The notes under the pieces are model-generated. The model saw only the letters and a list, made by a program, of their open reading frames with translations, was not told where the DNA came from and searched no databases. From Aphrophora alni (lineage: Eukaryota; Arthropoda; Insecta; Hemiptera; Aphrophoridae), in assembly GCA_963513935.1 (NCBI GenBank), contig OY740774.1:94666861-94730860 (forward strand): a DNA stretch of 64,000 nucleotides, in the 5' to 3' direction. Below are positions 24,400 through 35,789 of this stretch, one piece after another (position 1 is the first letter of the stretch; every line of letters begins with the position of its first letter). The position numbers were made by a program, and so were the translations under genes.

Positions 24400-26600
24400 A
24401 TCAAAAGATACCAAATAAAATCACGATACAAGATAATTTTATTCTTGCAACCATATAAATAACCATTACATATGAATAGCCATAATATAATTCCACTTAA
24501 AAGTGTTGACTTAGAATTTTCAGCCCTACACCCAAAACTAAATTTATAATTAAACATTTTCAAAGAATCTCAATATAATCATTAGATACAAAACGGACAA
24601 TTAGGTTAGATATTTGTAATATGATAATTTTGTTTGTGAAATTGTTCGATGAATCCTTGAAAAGTCGAAGATTTATTTTCCAAAAAATGAAGCTGCATTA
24701 ATTCAATCCATCGGATGTTTTTAGGTTAGTTTATTCTCTCAAATATTTTTATTCTCCAACTGAAAATTCTATAAATTCAACAACTTTTGAAAGCCACTGT
24801 CCCCTAAACTGTTGCAAATTTTAAAGAATTACAGAAAATAAAATTATCTTATATTATGTGATTTTATATGAAATCCTTGTAATCAAAATTTTGACCTCAA
24901 TCCTTTTTGGATTTGCAAAATTGTATAATATGAAAAGGTAGCTTAATTCGTACGTTAGGTTTAGTCCAATCCTTATTTGCCTCTTGTTACTTTTTCAAAC
25001 TTATTAAACAGTTCCGATACTTTTCCGAACTTCTAATCAAAGAATTTTGAATGAAATAGCACTGTAATAATTAGTCAAAATCCATTGAAATGGGACTTTA
25101 AAAGACAAAAATTAATTTAAAAGAGTTGCAGATGTAACAATTCAATTTATTTAATGGTTTAGGATCGATTTTATTGTATTAAATATTTTGATTGGAAGCT
25201 AGGTTTTGGTTATAGGGTTGTATATATATTTTTAAGTAACGAAATAAAAACATATTAAAATCCTATTATAAAAATAGTTATATACGGTTTACATAAATAA
25301 AACAATTATTTGAGAGGCCATTTTTAGGTTTGCTAGTTAGGTTTTATAAAACAGATAGTTCAATTTCAATAATAGGTGTAGCTCATTTCTTGTTCTGCTC
25401 TTTTTCGTTCAAAAGTTACGAAACATTTATCGTATTTTCCAAACACTTTGTATACAGGGTGGTTTAAAACTTCACGACACTACATAAATGAAACATTAAT
25501 CGACTTTTGTTCAAAACAAAATGGCCTAAAATGTGGTAGAAACAAGTTACAATTTTATAAAGTGAAACAAAATATTCTTCATAATATTATAAATTTCTGT
25601 AACTTGTATTTGTTTTCTCTAGACTTTATTTACATCAATTTTCACAGAAATAAATTCTCTGCAAGTTTTATTCATAAGTTGTAAGCGTTTATTAGTCATG
25701 TAACAAAGTTATTTTATACACAATTTAAAAAAGCGTTTTTCGAGTAAGTTTTTAATATTTACTAATAGTATTCTCGCTATTAAATAGTTTTGACAACTAT
25801 TTTATTCAATTTTGTAAATCAAATATATAGTCTGTTACTTAATTTGGGTCCCTATAATTACACTATGCCTTTATTTTATCCTTGGAGAAGAAAACAAGGC
25901 CGTAACTCGAAAACTAAGTGTTGTCGGACATATGTATATATTTTTCTTTCTTATATTTACCCGTAGAATCAGTTTCAACAGTGCAATTTTGAATCACACT
26001 GTATAACAATAAATGTGAGACGTTGATATTCGATCGAAAGATATAGAAATAATTAAAATGTCTGGCAATTCGTTCCACTATCTTATCATTTAAAGTTTAA
26101 TGAATATGTTTACTAACACTCGGTCTTCATTGCATTAGGAACAACATTTCATTTAATGTCGCATTATCAATAATCATTCAGTTCAATGAGGAAACGATGA
26201 ATCAGCTGTTCAACTTAAAAGCAGTTTTGTTTGTTTTTATTAAATAATTACATCAGTCGAAAGTTCAAGGTCTACTTTTGTCAGCTGATACGATGATTGG
26301 GCTGTTCTTTGCGGATCAAACGTCAAATTACACATCATTACTGTATAATTGTAGTTTGACAGAAGGCAATATGACCTTGTGATGACCTTTAAGATGGTTT
26401 AAAAACAATACTTGCCCTGCGGTGAGTAATTTCATTGTTGCACTAAAATGTTGATAATCGTTTATTCTGGTTAGACATTTGTAAAAATTTGAAGTTTAAA
26501 ATAAATTTTTACTTATTTATTGTAGAAAAATAGAATTCTTCGTAATGATGTGGATTACTTTTCCCCATATAGATAGTATAAATTTATTTCACGAGTCGAT
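24400..26600. other. AT-rich DNA, no gene recognised
   Basis: A 'tatacagggtggtttaaaac' start at 25452 looks like the terminal repeat of a TA-flanked element, and 'cacactgtataac' near 25996 could be another terminus, but the two do not pair. No coding frame with known motifs. Confidence 0.4.
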
Positions 26601-26604
26601 TTTC

Positions 26605-26850
26605 CCCTGAAAACTTCACTGTCATCGTCGCTTTATAAAAAAAAAAAAAAAAAAAAAAAAGGAAGAAGAGAATATAAAATAAAAACCCCTAACTCTCGTT
26701 TACTCTAATAGCTTCAGGGTCGGAAAAAACGTGAATTGGTCAAGGGAGACCGGTTTGGAAAGATGAAAAAAGGGATCTAACTCAAGACTACATGCAAAAT
26801 GTTGTAAATCCAGCTAGACCCCTTCGGAATTGCAATTGTCATAGATCGAT
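26605..26850 (+). repeat. Family K dispersed repeat with poly-A run
   Basis: Near full-length copy: 'cactgtcatcgtcgctttat', a 24-A run at 26637-26660, 'ctctcgtttactctaatagc', 'aagatgaaaaaagggatcta' and 'atccagctagacccctt'. The A run lies inside the element rather than at its end. Confidence 0.85.
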
Positions 26851-27136
26851 AAATCGTACACTTGACCCATACGATAAAAGTATTTTTTTTGAATGATATA
26901 TGCTTGTTGTTTGTGCATTGTTGTAAAGCCCAAACGAGTGAACTTGATTTTGATCAAATTTTGTATATGGACGTATTTTAGAATGTTTTAAAGTCAAAAT
27001 TTAGGAGTACTTTGTTATAAAATAAAGACAAAATTCCGATTTTGATCATATTTTACTAAAATATAGCCTTTATGAATCTAAATAAAATGTTGGTCACTAT
27101 CTACCCAAATGTTAGGTCAAGAGATATTAGTAAAAA

Positions 27137-27264
27137 GGTTAGGTAAAGTTAGGTTAGGTTAGGTTAGGTAAAGTTAGGTTAGGTTAGGTTAGGTAAAGTT
27201 AGGTTAGGTTAGGTTAGGTTAGGTAAAGTTAGGTTAGGTTAGGTTAGGTAAAGTTAGGTTAGGT
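27137..27264. repeat. TTAGG array with (TTAGG)n-TAAAG higher-order unit
   Basis: Blocks of three to five TTAGG separated by one TAAAG pentamer, repeated six times. This regular higher-order structure indicates block-wise expansion of an internal array, not a former chromosome end. Confidence 0.93.
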
Positions 27265-27269
27265 GTTGG

Positions 27270-27620
27270 ACGAAAAACTTTCCAGTCATTATCACCTTAT
27301 TGAAAAAGGAAGAGAACATAAAATGAAGACCCATCCACAGCCCTTGAATCTTCTATTAGCGTTAGGATGTTAAAAGAACAAGAGGTGTTCCAGAAAGACC
27401 TGTTTGAAAGGTGTCTTCATTTTTGCGGTCAAGTATAGGTATAGTTTTATGAGGGGACGATCAAGGTCCTGGGGGTGGAAGGGTTTCCAGTTTGCGGTCA
27501 CGTCTTGAGATGTAGTTAATTTCTTCCCTTCCTTTGCATACCCAGCCACTAAATACATAACAGAATGATTTGACTCTAATCACAAATCATGTCTAGATAT
27601 ATAGGTTAGGTTAGGTTAGG

Positions 27621-27674
<54 letters not shown>

Positions 27675-27880
27675 CCGCAAATTGGAAAAATATAATTAGG
27701 GTAGCCCAAGATATTTTTGAGGTGACCGCAAATTGGACTGACCATAAATGGGACCGTTTGAAAAGATGAAACTGAGAGATGTTAGCCTCTACATAAAAAA
27801 GTTATAGATCCAGGTAGGTACCTCGGGATTGCCACTTCCGTACTCACTGGAAGTGAGCTCCGGAGGGTTTGAGCTGTTAT
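27270..27880 (+). repeat. Family K copy split by element D
   Basis: The front half (27270-27409, 'ccagtcattatcaccttatt' to 'gacctgtttgaaag') and back half (27756-27880, 'gtttgaaaagatgaaactga' to 'gtgagctccggaggg') join exactly as in uninterrupted copies, so element D inserted here later. Confidence 0.9.
27410..27755. mobile_element. TTAGG-bearing element D inserted in family K
   Basis: GTTTGAAA occurs at 27402-27409 and 27756-27763, an 8-bp target duplication. The host repeat supports this because other family K copies have the word once. The left end GGTGTCTTCATTTTTGCGG and the right end in reverse complement GGTCCCATTTATGGTCAG are related. The motif GACCGCAAATTGG lies inverted at 27421-27432 and 27486-27502 on the left and direct at 27672-27685 and 27723-27737 on the right. 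A TTAGG block (27603-27622) runs into (TA)n (27623-27672). Length 346 bp. The 62-residue minus frame inside it is not a gene. Confidence 0.9.
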
Positions 27881-27889
27881 AAGTAAATT

Positions 27890-29440
27890 CGTAAAATCCT
27901 TTCTAGCAATTTTATTGAAATTTACTGTGAAATGTATAGATTAACAAGTCGAACAGTATGAGCAAAAAATTACCGCTCACCAATAATTTGCTAAACTGAA
28001 CCTTAAAGGACCAATAAATATGATTGCCTCTTAGGGCTAGTTATACCACAAACGTATAACCTACACAAAACATACTTTATAATATGAAATCCTTAATTGA
28101 GGCGTGTCCTGGATTCCTTCAGACGTTTTTGGTATACTTCCGGGTGACAGAAGCGTGACATTTTACAGTGTTTCCTGGTCTTGAAAGTAAGATGAATACA
28201 ATATTAAACCTTGAAAATTCGTAAAGAATTCCTCTCTGTGTCCAATTAAATTATCCATGTAAAACTTTTGAATATACTTTTAATCAGCGTGTAAGTATTC
28301 AATTGTCAGTCTGCTGGTATTATTAAAATAGTAAGTTTATTTTGAAAATCAGTTAAAACGCTGTTTTTTTTTAGACTTTGATTTTTTAGAAATAGAATTA
28401 ATAAATTTATTATAAATCCTACGTAGAATATTTTTATTCTATTTAAAAAAAAAAATTGAACATAGTTTTGTTAGCTTACAGGATTGTGTTAGCTTTAAGC
28501 AATTGTTAGGTTTAAGCAAACAATCCTTAAATGTCCTAGTAGACTACAGGTTTCGACAGTTAGTTGGTCATCTTTAGGTCAATGACAATTAAGGATTGTT
28601 GGTATAAGGATAAGGGAAGAATAACCAAACAATTCATAATGAATTAATCAATTAAATAATTCAATTATTATTGTTAAGTATTATTAAAGCCCTCACGTAC
28701 GAACGTGAGAAAAATTCAGGGAAAATGTTTTACCAAAAAAATGAAATTTTCAGAACATGGTAGTAGACATAATATACGAAGTATTGGCTAAGTTTGGTAA
28801 TAAAAAAAATCGATATTCTTTTACTGATCTTTATGTTATGGCCTCTGGAAAACGAAAAATAATATGCAACATATCGTCCATCCTTCAACGTTGTCGTCTT
28901 GTATGTAAGTACGATAGCGGCGACAAAAATTAAGATAAGAAAGTAAAATTTCGATATGACTCACTCTGTAACTGAATGATAACAAAAACTTGTAACCGAA
29001 TAATAAAGAAACTTGTAAAACAATTTTTGTGTTACCTCATAAATACATATTACATATCCATTATAAAATTAAATTACAGGAAGTATCAAATTGAATTTAA
29101 TAAACTATAATTAGCAATAATAAAATGATTACGCATTTTAAACAACAATCATATTTATAAGTGTTATCAGTTTATTTTAGTTCCATTGAACAAGGCCGAT
29201 GACACTGATATGGCAAGCTTTGTTAATCCTACTTACAAAATACTATCTTTGGCCTCGCAGTTGTTTTCTTCTTAGCAAGCCAGTATTAATCAAAAAACTA
29301 CCATTCAGATTCGAGTACAAATTAGAAGTCATTCATAAGAACAATGTCCCCTACTTGTGTTTAAGATGCTTTATCTTATCTAAGAGGTATTTTTATAAGA
29401 AAAACATTTACAGAAATATCTTGGTTTATTGATGATCTCT
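27890..29440. other. AT-rich DNA, possible intron upstream of the exon
   Basis: Contains a dispersed repeat L fragment at 28855-28970. If the exon at 29491 belongs to a spliced gene, this is its upstream intron or flank. I cannot find the preceding exon. The frame at 29199-29432 shows no family features. Confidence 0.35.
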
Positions 29441-29490
29441 TTATGGAGTTGCTTTTCTTTTTATTTATTTATTTATTTTATTTTTTTCAG

Positions 29491-29832
29491 GCAACGCCTA
29501 ACGGATCAACCAGTTCGACCAGCAGACGACTGAAGTACGACGGATTTGTCGTTACAGCGATTAGAAAAATTGTACATTCTTTCTTTTCAGAAAACATCCC
29601 ACCTACACTGACAGCTGTTTTGGCCAAGGTCAACGAGGATGAGAGGCTTCCAAACTTTAAGAGAACTACGCTCTGGAAACTTCTCAAAGAAAACGGATTT
29701 TGCTTTGAAAAAAGAAATAAAAAGGCCCTTCTGTTGGAGAGAAATGACATCATTATATGGCGGCATTCTTATCTAAGGGAAATAAAACGGCGTAGAAAAG
29801 AAAGCAAACCCATTATTTTAATTCCAAGTTGA
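29491..29832 (+). CDS. Terminal exon encoding the N-terminal half of an insect DDE transposase-family protein
   Basis: The preceding pyrimidine tract ends in tttttttcag (29481-29490), a strong splice acceptor, and the frame is open from 29491 in phase 0 for 113 codons to TGA at 29830-29832. The sequence contains KYDGFVVTAIRKIVHSFF, then IPPTLTAVLAKVNEDERLP, NFKRTTLWKLLKENGF and a basic region LLLERNDIIIWRHSYLREIK. This order matches the helix-turn-helix region of a large insect transposase-derived family, in which the block continues into a YLDETW catalytic word. Here it ends at KPIILIPS just before that word, so no catalytic residue remains. AATAAA lies 26 bp past the stop (29858-29863). It may be a domesticated DNA-binding protein or simply a truncated copy that kept its frame. 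The ATG at 29443 lies in the pyrimidine tract and is not a credible start. The upstream exon is not found. Confidence 0.6.
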   Translation, partial: ATPNGSTSSTSRRLKYDGFVVTAIRKIVHSFFSENIPPTLTAVLAKVNEDERLPNFKRTTLWKLLKENGFCFEKRNKKALLLERNDIIIWRHSYLREIKRRRKESKPIILIPS

Positions 29833-29857
29833 AATTTTCTTATGTCGCTTCAAATAT

Positions 29858-29863
29858 AATAAA
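29858..29863 (+). promoter_or_regulatory. Polyadenylation signal candidate
   Basis: Canonical AATAAA 26 bp beyond the stop of the exon above. The hexamer is common by chance in such AT-rich DNA, so position is the only support. Confidence 0.45.
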
Positions 29864-30321
29864 GTGATGAAGCTAATGGTTAGTGCTTATTTTTCTAAAT
29901 CCTTAATTCATTATGATAACAATTTTTCTAAAATAACAGCTCTTTTATCAACATAAATGTAAACTAAACAACTTCATTTTTTCAATAATTGTTCCACATT
30001 AATACAAATTATTCTTGAAAATATAAATATCAATAAAAAACCATATCAAGGGAAACATATTCCTAAAAACTAGTGTAAATGAGTTTTAAAACGGACAATA
30101 CATAACAATAATACAAACCCATAACCCCTCAACACTGAATGAAACCATGATGTAAGTGAGCGCATGTTGATGTTTTCATGCAGGCTAGTAGCGTAAGATC
30201 TCCGTTTCAATAGCATGGCCAATGTCTGCCCATGCTATCAACTAAACTGTGAATGAACATTACGTTGTGAAATACCTTTGTACACTCGTTTCTAATTATT
30301 TTTTTTTAATGTTGTTTTAAA

Positions 30322-30515
30322 GGTGAAAACCTTTCAAAAAACATCGCATTATAAAAAAAGGAAGTAAATACATAAAGTAAAGACTCTTAGCCTTTTAAGA
30401 CTCGAATACTATAATAGCGTCAGGGTCAGAAGAGAACAAGAGTTGTTTAAGAAAGATAGAAGAGAGGGATCACCTAACGCTACACGAAGATCTGCAGTTG
30501 GGTATTGATTTTACT
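30322..30515 (+). repeat. Family K dispersed repeat
   Basis: Copy with 'aaacatcgcattataaaaaa', 'actcgaatactataatagcg', 'tcagggtcagaagagaacaa' and 'agagagggatcacctaacgc'. It ends earlier than the 44435 copy. Confidence 0.85.
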
Positions 30516-30519
30516 TTTA

Positions 30520-31240
30520 GGTGCAATAACTTCTTACGCAATATCAGGAGAGGAGTCATTACACATCATTTTAAAGGTTAGCAGAGTAGAAAAAACCGGC
30601 GAAAAGAAAACGTAATTCAGTTCAGACAATCCAAAATGACGGCCAGTAAATATCCGAACTCATATACAAACGGATAAAACAAGAAATATTAAAAAAAAAT
30701 TGTAATTTAATGTTACTTTTGAAGTAGTTACGAAGTGAAGTGATGATTTAGAACACGACATTTTGCAAGTATTATTGACGGATGAATTTCTATAATGAAC
30801 AATTTCAATTGTAATACTTAATTCGATAAGAAAGTGAAAATAAAATACTTATGCTACAAGTTAAAAATAAAGTGGGAGATAAAAAAAGAGCTTCAGGTAG
30901 ATAATACGAATCTGAGTCATGTGATTGGTAATTTCTTAGAAAATGTGAGTTATTTAGTCAAACAGAATTGTAATTCTCTCTACTTAACTCATAAAGAAAA
31001 TTCACAATCTGCAATTTTTCATTACTTTAAACCTGCGCTAATTATAAACAAATTAAAAAATTTAATCATAAAGTATTCTTGTTATAAATTTTTCTTTTTC
31101 GTACGTTTGCAGAGGTCTGTTTTAAAATATGATCTACAACCATTTTAGATGTATTTTTTGTTCTTTATATAAGTATCTGTGTAATGTGTATTTTATTTTT
31201 TATAAATTTGCTGTATTTTAAGAAGAAGAAGTTCTCTCTT
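30520..31240. other. AT-rich DNA, no gene recognised
   Basis: A 104-residue frame at 30834-31148 has no motif I know, a composition dominated by AT-rich codons and no splice context. It is treated as chance. Confidence 0.4.
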
Positions 31241-31248
31241 TTTATAAT

Positions 31249-31513
31249 ACACCGCGTGTTAAATAAGTCCCGGGACGGCTTAATATTTTTGTAACCATTA
31301 CAGATAGAGGTACAAAGCTTTCCACATTGTTAATGGTCACCAAAACCTATTTTAGTAGGTATTCGGTGGATCGCTATCTTTCCAGGGGGACGGCCTACAA
31401 GGAGTAAGTAGGAAATCTTATATGAAAGCATAGGTTGAGTTGTACATTGAATTAATGATCTTTATGAGTAGAACACAATCCCACAAACCTGACCTCAAAA
31501 GGTTCACCCTAGC
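31249..31513 (+). repeat. 265-bp dispersed repeat, copy 1
   Basis: Runs from 'ccgcgtgttaaataagtccc' to 'ctcaaaaggttcaccctagc' and includes 'tttccagggggacggcctac'. A direct copy lies about 1.58 kb downstream. No coding capacity. Confidence 0.92.
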
Positions 31514-31519
31514 TATAGA

Positions 31520-32825
31520 ATAACAATTTTTATATGCCTTGATGTGTTTTTGTATAATGAACAAGAAAATAGTAAAATAAAAATATTCTGCAGAATTACG
31601 TTTTACTTTAGATTTTTCTTTACTCATCAAGACATCTAAATTGATAAATGGAAACCCCGTTCTGAGATATTTGGTTTTACCCCCACAGTTACCAAATATT
31701 AAAAAAGTTATGGTACTAAAACTAAGTTTTTTATATTCAAACTAAGTTCCCGATATTTGGTTTTATTATATAATTATTTAAATTTACTTTTTTGCGACTG
31801 TATAAGCCAACAGACAACACTGTGCAATAATGTTTTATAACTAAAAACTTTTATACATGCTGCGTTTAAAATTTTAATATATATCAATTTAAAATTAATC
31901 CCTAGTTATAAAATCACTTATCATTGACGCAAGAAAAAAAAAAATTAGCCAACTATGACTGTAATTCTAAGAAATACAATAAAACTTCGGATTAGTGTAA
32001 AGAGATTATTCCCTCTGCAACATCAGTGATTAACTAATACATCTTTTAATTATAATGATAAGTGTAAAAACCCAACCTTGCGCAAGTACTAAATGTTTGT
32101 TACAGAATTGTAAGAAATAGAAACAAAGTTTAATCCTTTAATCAAGTTGTTAAATAATACTTGACAGACAAAGCTGAAGCACTTGTGAAAAAAAAATTGA
32201 ACTTTAATAACTGTTACACAATATTGATTTAACTTATTTATAGTGCTTTCTGGTTAAATAAATTTTGAATATGTTTTTATGTTGTAAAAATTAAAGGTAC
32301 ATTTCCATATTGCATTTTTTTTCATTCTTACAAAACCAATGCTTCAGTAAACAATTACAATTCCTAAACCACTAACGCAGTCTTAGAAAGTGGAATATCT
32401 CAAACTATGTACAACCGATATGACTAATATTTTGTTAAAATCAAGAGTTTTGTATCCCAATCCACACACCTAACGAAAATAAAAATAAAAATTACTGACT
32501 TTGTTTTAAATACGGTTTCTAAAAACATTTGCTAAAATTTTAAAAACAAGTAGAAAACGAAATATTATCTCCATTAAATTTAAAAATTCCAATTTAAAAA
32601 AATAAAATACTGTTGCCATGAAAATGAAATGTGTAGATCTTCTTCATCTCCTTCTCAGATCCTTCAATATAATTTACTGGACTATTGGTGTAATTCACAT
32701 TTTTTGTATTGTGTCCTTTAATTTCGTAGCGTTGCATTTACTGCAAAATACTGTATTTTTAGGTAAATACTAACTATTAAATTTATCTTGGGACATAAAA
32801 ATGTGAATGTTACTCGAGAGGTTCA
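31520..32825. other. AT-rich DNA between two 265-bp repeats
   Basis: No gene or bounded repeat recognised. Confidence 0.4.
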
Positions 32826-32830
32826 ATAAA

Positions 32831-33095
32831 TACAGCGTGTTAAATAAATCTCGGGACTGCTTAATATTATTTAACCATTACAGATAGAGCTACAAAGCTT
32901 TTCACATTGTTAATGGATATCAACACCTATTTTAGTACGTATTAAGTGACCTGCTCTACCTTTCCAGGGGGACGGCCCACAAGGAGTAAGTAGGATATCT
33001 TAAATGAGAGCATAGGTTGAACTGTACATCGAATTAAAGGCCTTTATGAGTAGAACACAATGCCGCAAACCCGACCTCAAAAGGTTCACCCTAAC
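32831..33095 (+). repeat. 265-bp dispersed repeat, copy 2
   Basis: Same start (cagcgtgttaaataaatctc) and end (ctcaaaaggttcaccctaac) as copy 1, with scattered substitutions. It is directly followed by the relative of the 5862-6044 insert. Confidence 0.92.
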
Positions 33096-33104
33096 TAAAA
33101 TAAA

Positions 33105-33260
33105 CTATAACAGTTGTAGTTTAGTTATATTATCTCATGTATCACTGAGGATGGCGATTTTGTCGTTGAAACGCGTTTGATTTAGTAAAAGTAATTTTTG
33201 AGAACTCGTGTTCAAGTTTTATTCTCATATTATCTCATAAGTCAAGCTCAAGATTTATTT
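33105..33260. repeat. Relative of the 183-bp insert
   Basis: Contains 'gtatcactgaggatggcgat', 'ttgtcgttgaaacgcgtttg' and 'ctcataagtcaagctcaa', matching parts of 5862-6044 in mixed orientation. Part of the group of elements sharing a 'cctcag ... gaaacgcg' word pair. Confidence 0.65.
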
Positions 33261-33269
33261 ACTCATTCT

Positions 33270-34084
33270 TAGGTTTATCATTATGTTTCTTTCTAACGTT
33301 ACTTGTTTCAGTTTAGTTTCTAATATAGTCCTAGCATACTAGAAACCTTTTCATGTTTTAGGTTAATTTCACTTGATAACGAAGTGGATTCATACTCTCG
33401 AAACGTCTTAAATGACTTATTGTATTCATAAATAATGACAATTATCCGAAACTACATCATTAGCAATTCGTTTATTCTGTGTTTGTATTGAATTTAAACA
33501 TTTCTACAACATCCACCTTCTCATTTTCACAGTAATCACTAAACGTTTTTATTTAGTAAACATTTCATTTTAATTACAAAGTTTAATTATAAAACTAGAG
33601 CAGACTAAACGTTAATTGACATCAATTCTTTCAACAGATCTGAAGTGAAATGCAAATAATTTAAATGAGACTTCATTTCATTTGAGAGCTAGAATGTATA
33701 GTAGTCCTACTTCCCTAGAACTCCTACGTCATCCTACGGGAAATTTGATTATTGTCTGAGTCATGATGTCTGTCCGTCTATTAGGCTAGGCCAAGTGATT
33801 GTTAGGAATATAGAAATAGATAAGATAAACTGACTTGTCCAAGTAATAAAGGAACCTTTATGGTAGGTATAAAATTAAGATAAGTTGTTTGCGTGGATGA
33901 AGTCATGCGTCAGATGTGTGGGTGACATGGATTGTTATAATCATGTAGAGAAAGTTACGTGATGGGTGAATAATCGATTTTAGAATGACGTCTGTTTGTT
34001 TTATTTGGCCAACAGTTTAAACGCGTCAATCGATTTTAATCAAATTTGGTATATGAGCATACTTCGGCCATATATCGCAAAGTT

Positions 34085-34085
<1 letters not shown>
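33270..34085. other. AT-rich DNA with a diverged repeat
   Basis: Positions 33365-33470 ('cacttgataacg', 'actctcgaaacgtc') resemble 57375-57470. No gene is recognised. Confidence 0.4.

Positions 34086-34086
<1 letters not shown>

Positions 34087-34130
<44 letters not shown>
34087..34130. repeat. 44-base T homopolymer
   Basis: Unbroken T run. It could be the poly-A tail of a minus-strand retroposon, but no body or target duplication was identified. Confidence 0.9.
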
Positions 34131-34134
<4 letters not shown>

Positions 34135-34187
34135 ACTCAAAATTTGGGAGTAGCTATCATAAGAAAAAGTAAAATAATGAATTCAGT

Positions 34188-34702
34188 TGGGGCCTAAAAT
34201 AAAGTAAATTAGCGGCGCTTAAAATAAAATAACTTATACTTGGTCAAGTTCAGGTTGGCCTTCTAAATTGTCTAAATAAAAAGTCGCAGTCACGATGTAA
34301 ACAATTCTTAATAAAGTTCGTATTAAATGTTCTAATACCTAGGTCGAGTTTGGTATCATTTTCATAACTTTTTTATTAGATTTCAAATATACTTTTAAAC
34401 ATGTTAAATTATTATTCTGTTAAGAAAGTGTATCTTTGTATAAATACAGTCAGTAGTTGACTCATCGCCTAGGCAGCGGACAGCTCAGGGGGACGTGGCG
34501 ATGGATTATAGGGGTGGCCTCAGGTAGTCCCGGGTTCACCGCCAACCTGAACTTGACAAAGTGTGGGTCTAAAATAAAGTAGGCTTAATTTAACGTGGGC
34601 CTAAAATATAGTAATTTAGTGGATGCCTAAAATAAATAAAAAGTAATTTAGTCGGGGCCTGAAATAAAGTAATTTAGTGGGCCCTAAAGTAAAGTAATTT
34701 TG
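34188..34702. repeat. Phrase-like tandem repeat (GGGCCTAAAATAAAGTAATT)
   Basis: Units of about 26-32 bp around 'gggcctaaaataaagtaatt' occur twice at 34188-34235 and about five times at 34563-34702, all in the same orientation. Between them is an inverted pair, gtcaagttcaggttggc (34241-34257) and gccaacctgaacttgac (34541-34557), and a GC-rich stretch at 34465-34540. The organisation differs from the TTAGG-bearing elements, since the words are direct, not mirrored. Confidence 0.85.
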
Positions 34703-34729
34703 AATCTGTCTCTGGAAATAGTTGTGTAT

Positions 34730-35035
34730 TTGCTAATTTTTGAAACGTTTAAGGGCTTGTAGCTCCTGAACGGTTAAAGATACCAAATAATAACCAAGAA
34801 TAAAAAAGTTTTAAAATAATGAGTTTTAGCCAAAATCGCTTTAAGAATAAGAATTCCCGTATGAAAATTTAGTGCTGGCCGCCATATTGGAAAAATGACT
34901 GGTGATATGAAAAAAAAAATGGTAATACTTTACTTCTAGTTTTAACTCAAGAAATCCTGGAGTTAGCTTTTAAAGTTTTTTGTAACTTTGTACTTATCGA
35001 ACAAAACACCGGTCACAGCTGTTTCAATCACACTG
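34730..35035. mobile_element. TA-flanked inverted-repeat element, right half only
   Basis: Ends ...cagctgtttcaatcacactg followed by TA (35036-35037). In reverse complement it matches the termini of 5836 and 52871 (cagtgtgattgaaacagctg, gataagtacaaa). It contains 'gccgccatattgg'. The left half is absent. Confidence 0.75.
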
Positions 35036-35039
35036 TATA

Positions 35040-35760
35040 GGTTAATTTAGTTATGAAACAATAATTATTTATTAATTGATTTAAAAAATCTAAGTTAAAC
35101 AAAATTAAACATATAAGCAAAATATGATCAAATTTTGTTTACGAGTTTGTACTGACAACATGCTAGACAACTCGCGGCAGACAGATATCATTTCAAAATC
35201 ATCTTTTATGTGTTCAGAGGACCTCAATACACTTATATATCAGCGAAAAATTCAACATAAATTAGTTGACCCATCACGTGGCATTTTCTATCGAAATATA
35301 TGTGAAAAAGTGAAATACTGATGCCATGGCTGTGAGCCAAACCTTGTCTTCTATTTGTTTTTGTGTAAAATTGTCTTTTCATTCATTTGGTGATATCTTA
35401 CATGATTGTATACCAAATACCAGTAACATTGTATTTTAACAATCATGAACTAATATTATGCAACATAACACACTCAATTCATTTTGATGAAACGATATTT
35501 AAATAATTCATTACGAAAGCCTACTCCATACGAAGTGTTTATTAGTCTTGGAAGGTGTTAAATAATTTGGCAATAATGTCACGTTACTCTTAAACGTGCC
35601 AGAACACGTTACACTTAGTTAGCCCATGCTATCTTTATATTTAGAACACAAATAGATTATAAATTCTGTAGGCACTTATATGTTTCAAAACTTGATTTGT
35701 AGGAGTCACAGATGTGACTTACAAAAAAATAAGGTATTTAAATATCCGAAAATTTTATTT
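35040..35760. other. AT-rich DNA with a short dispersed-repeat fragment
   Basis: 'ggcagacagatatcatttca' at about 35173 recurs near 43765, 52630 and 55620 as 'cagacagatatcattcccaa'. The 65-residue frame across it is not a gene. Confidence 0.4.
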
Positions 35761-35789
35761 CCTTCAAAGTACTGTTCTAAATTGATTTG

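Noticed and set aside
25452..26010. Possible TA-flanked element between 'tatacagggtgg' and 'cacactgtata'
   Set aside because: The two ends do not pair as inverted repeats beyond a few bases.
30834..31148. 104-residue plus frame
   Set aside because: Lysine/asparagine/leucine-rich composition expected from AT-rich chance ORFs, with no motif.
34465..34560. Possible tRNA gene (gggttcacc box-B-like word)
   Set aside because: No matching box A, and no cloverleaf or acceptor stem could be drawn.
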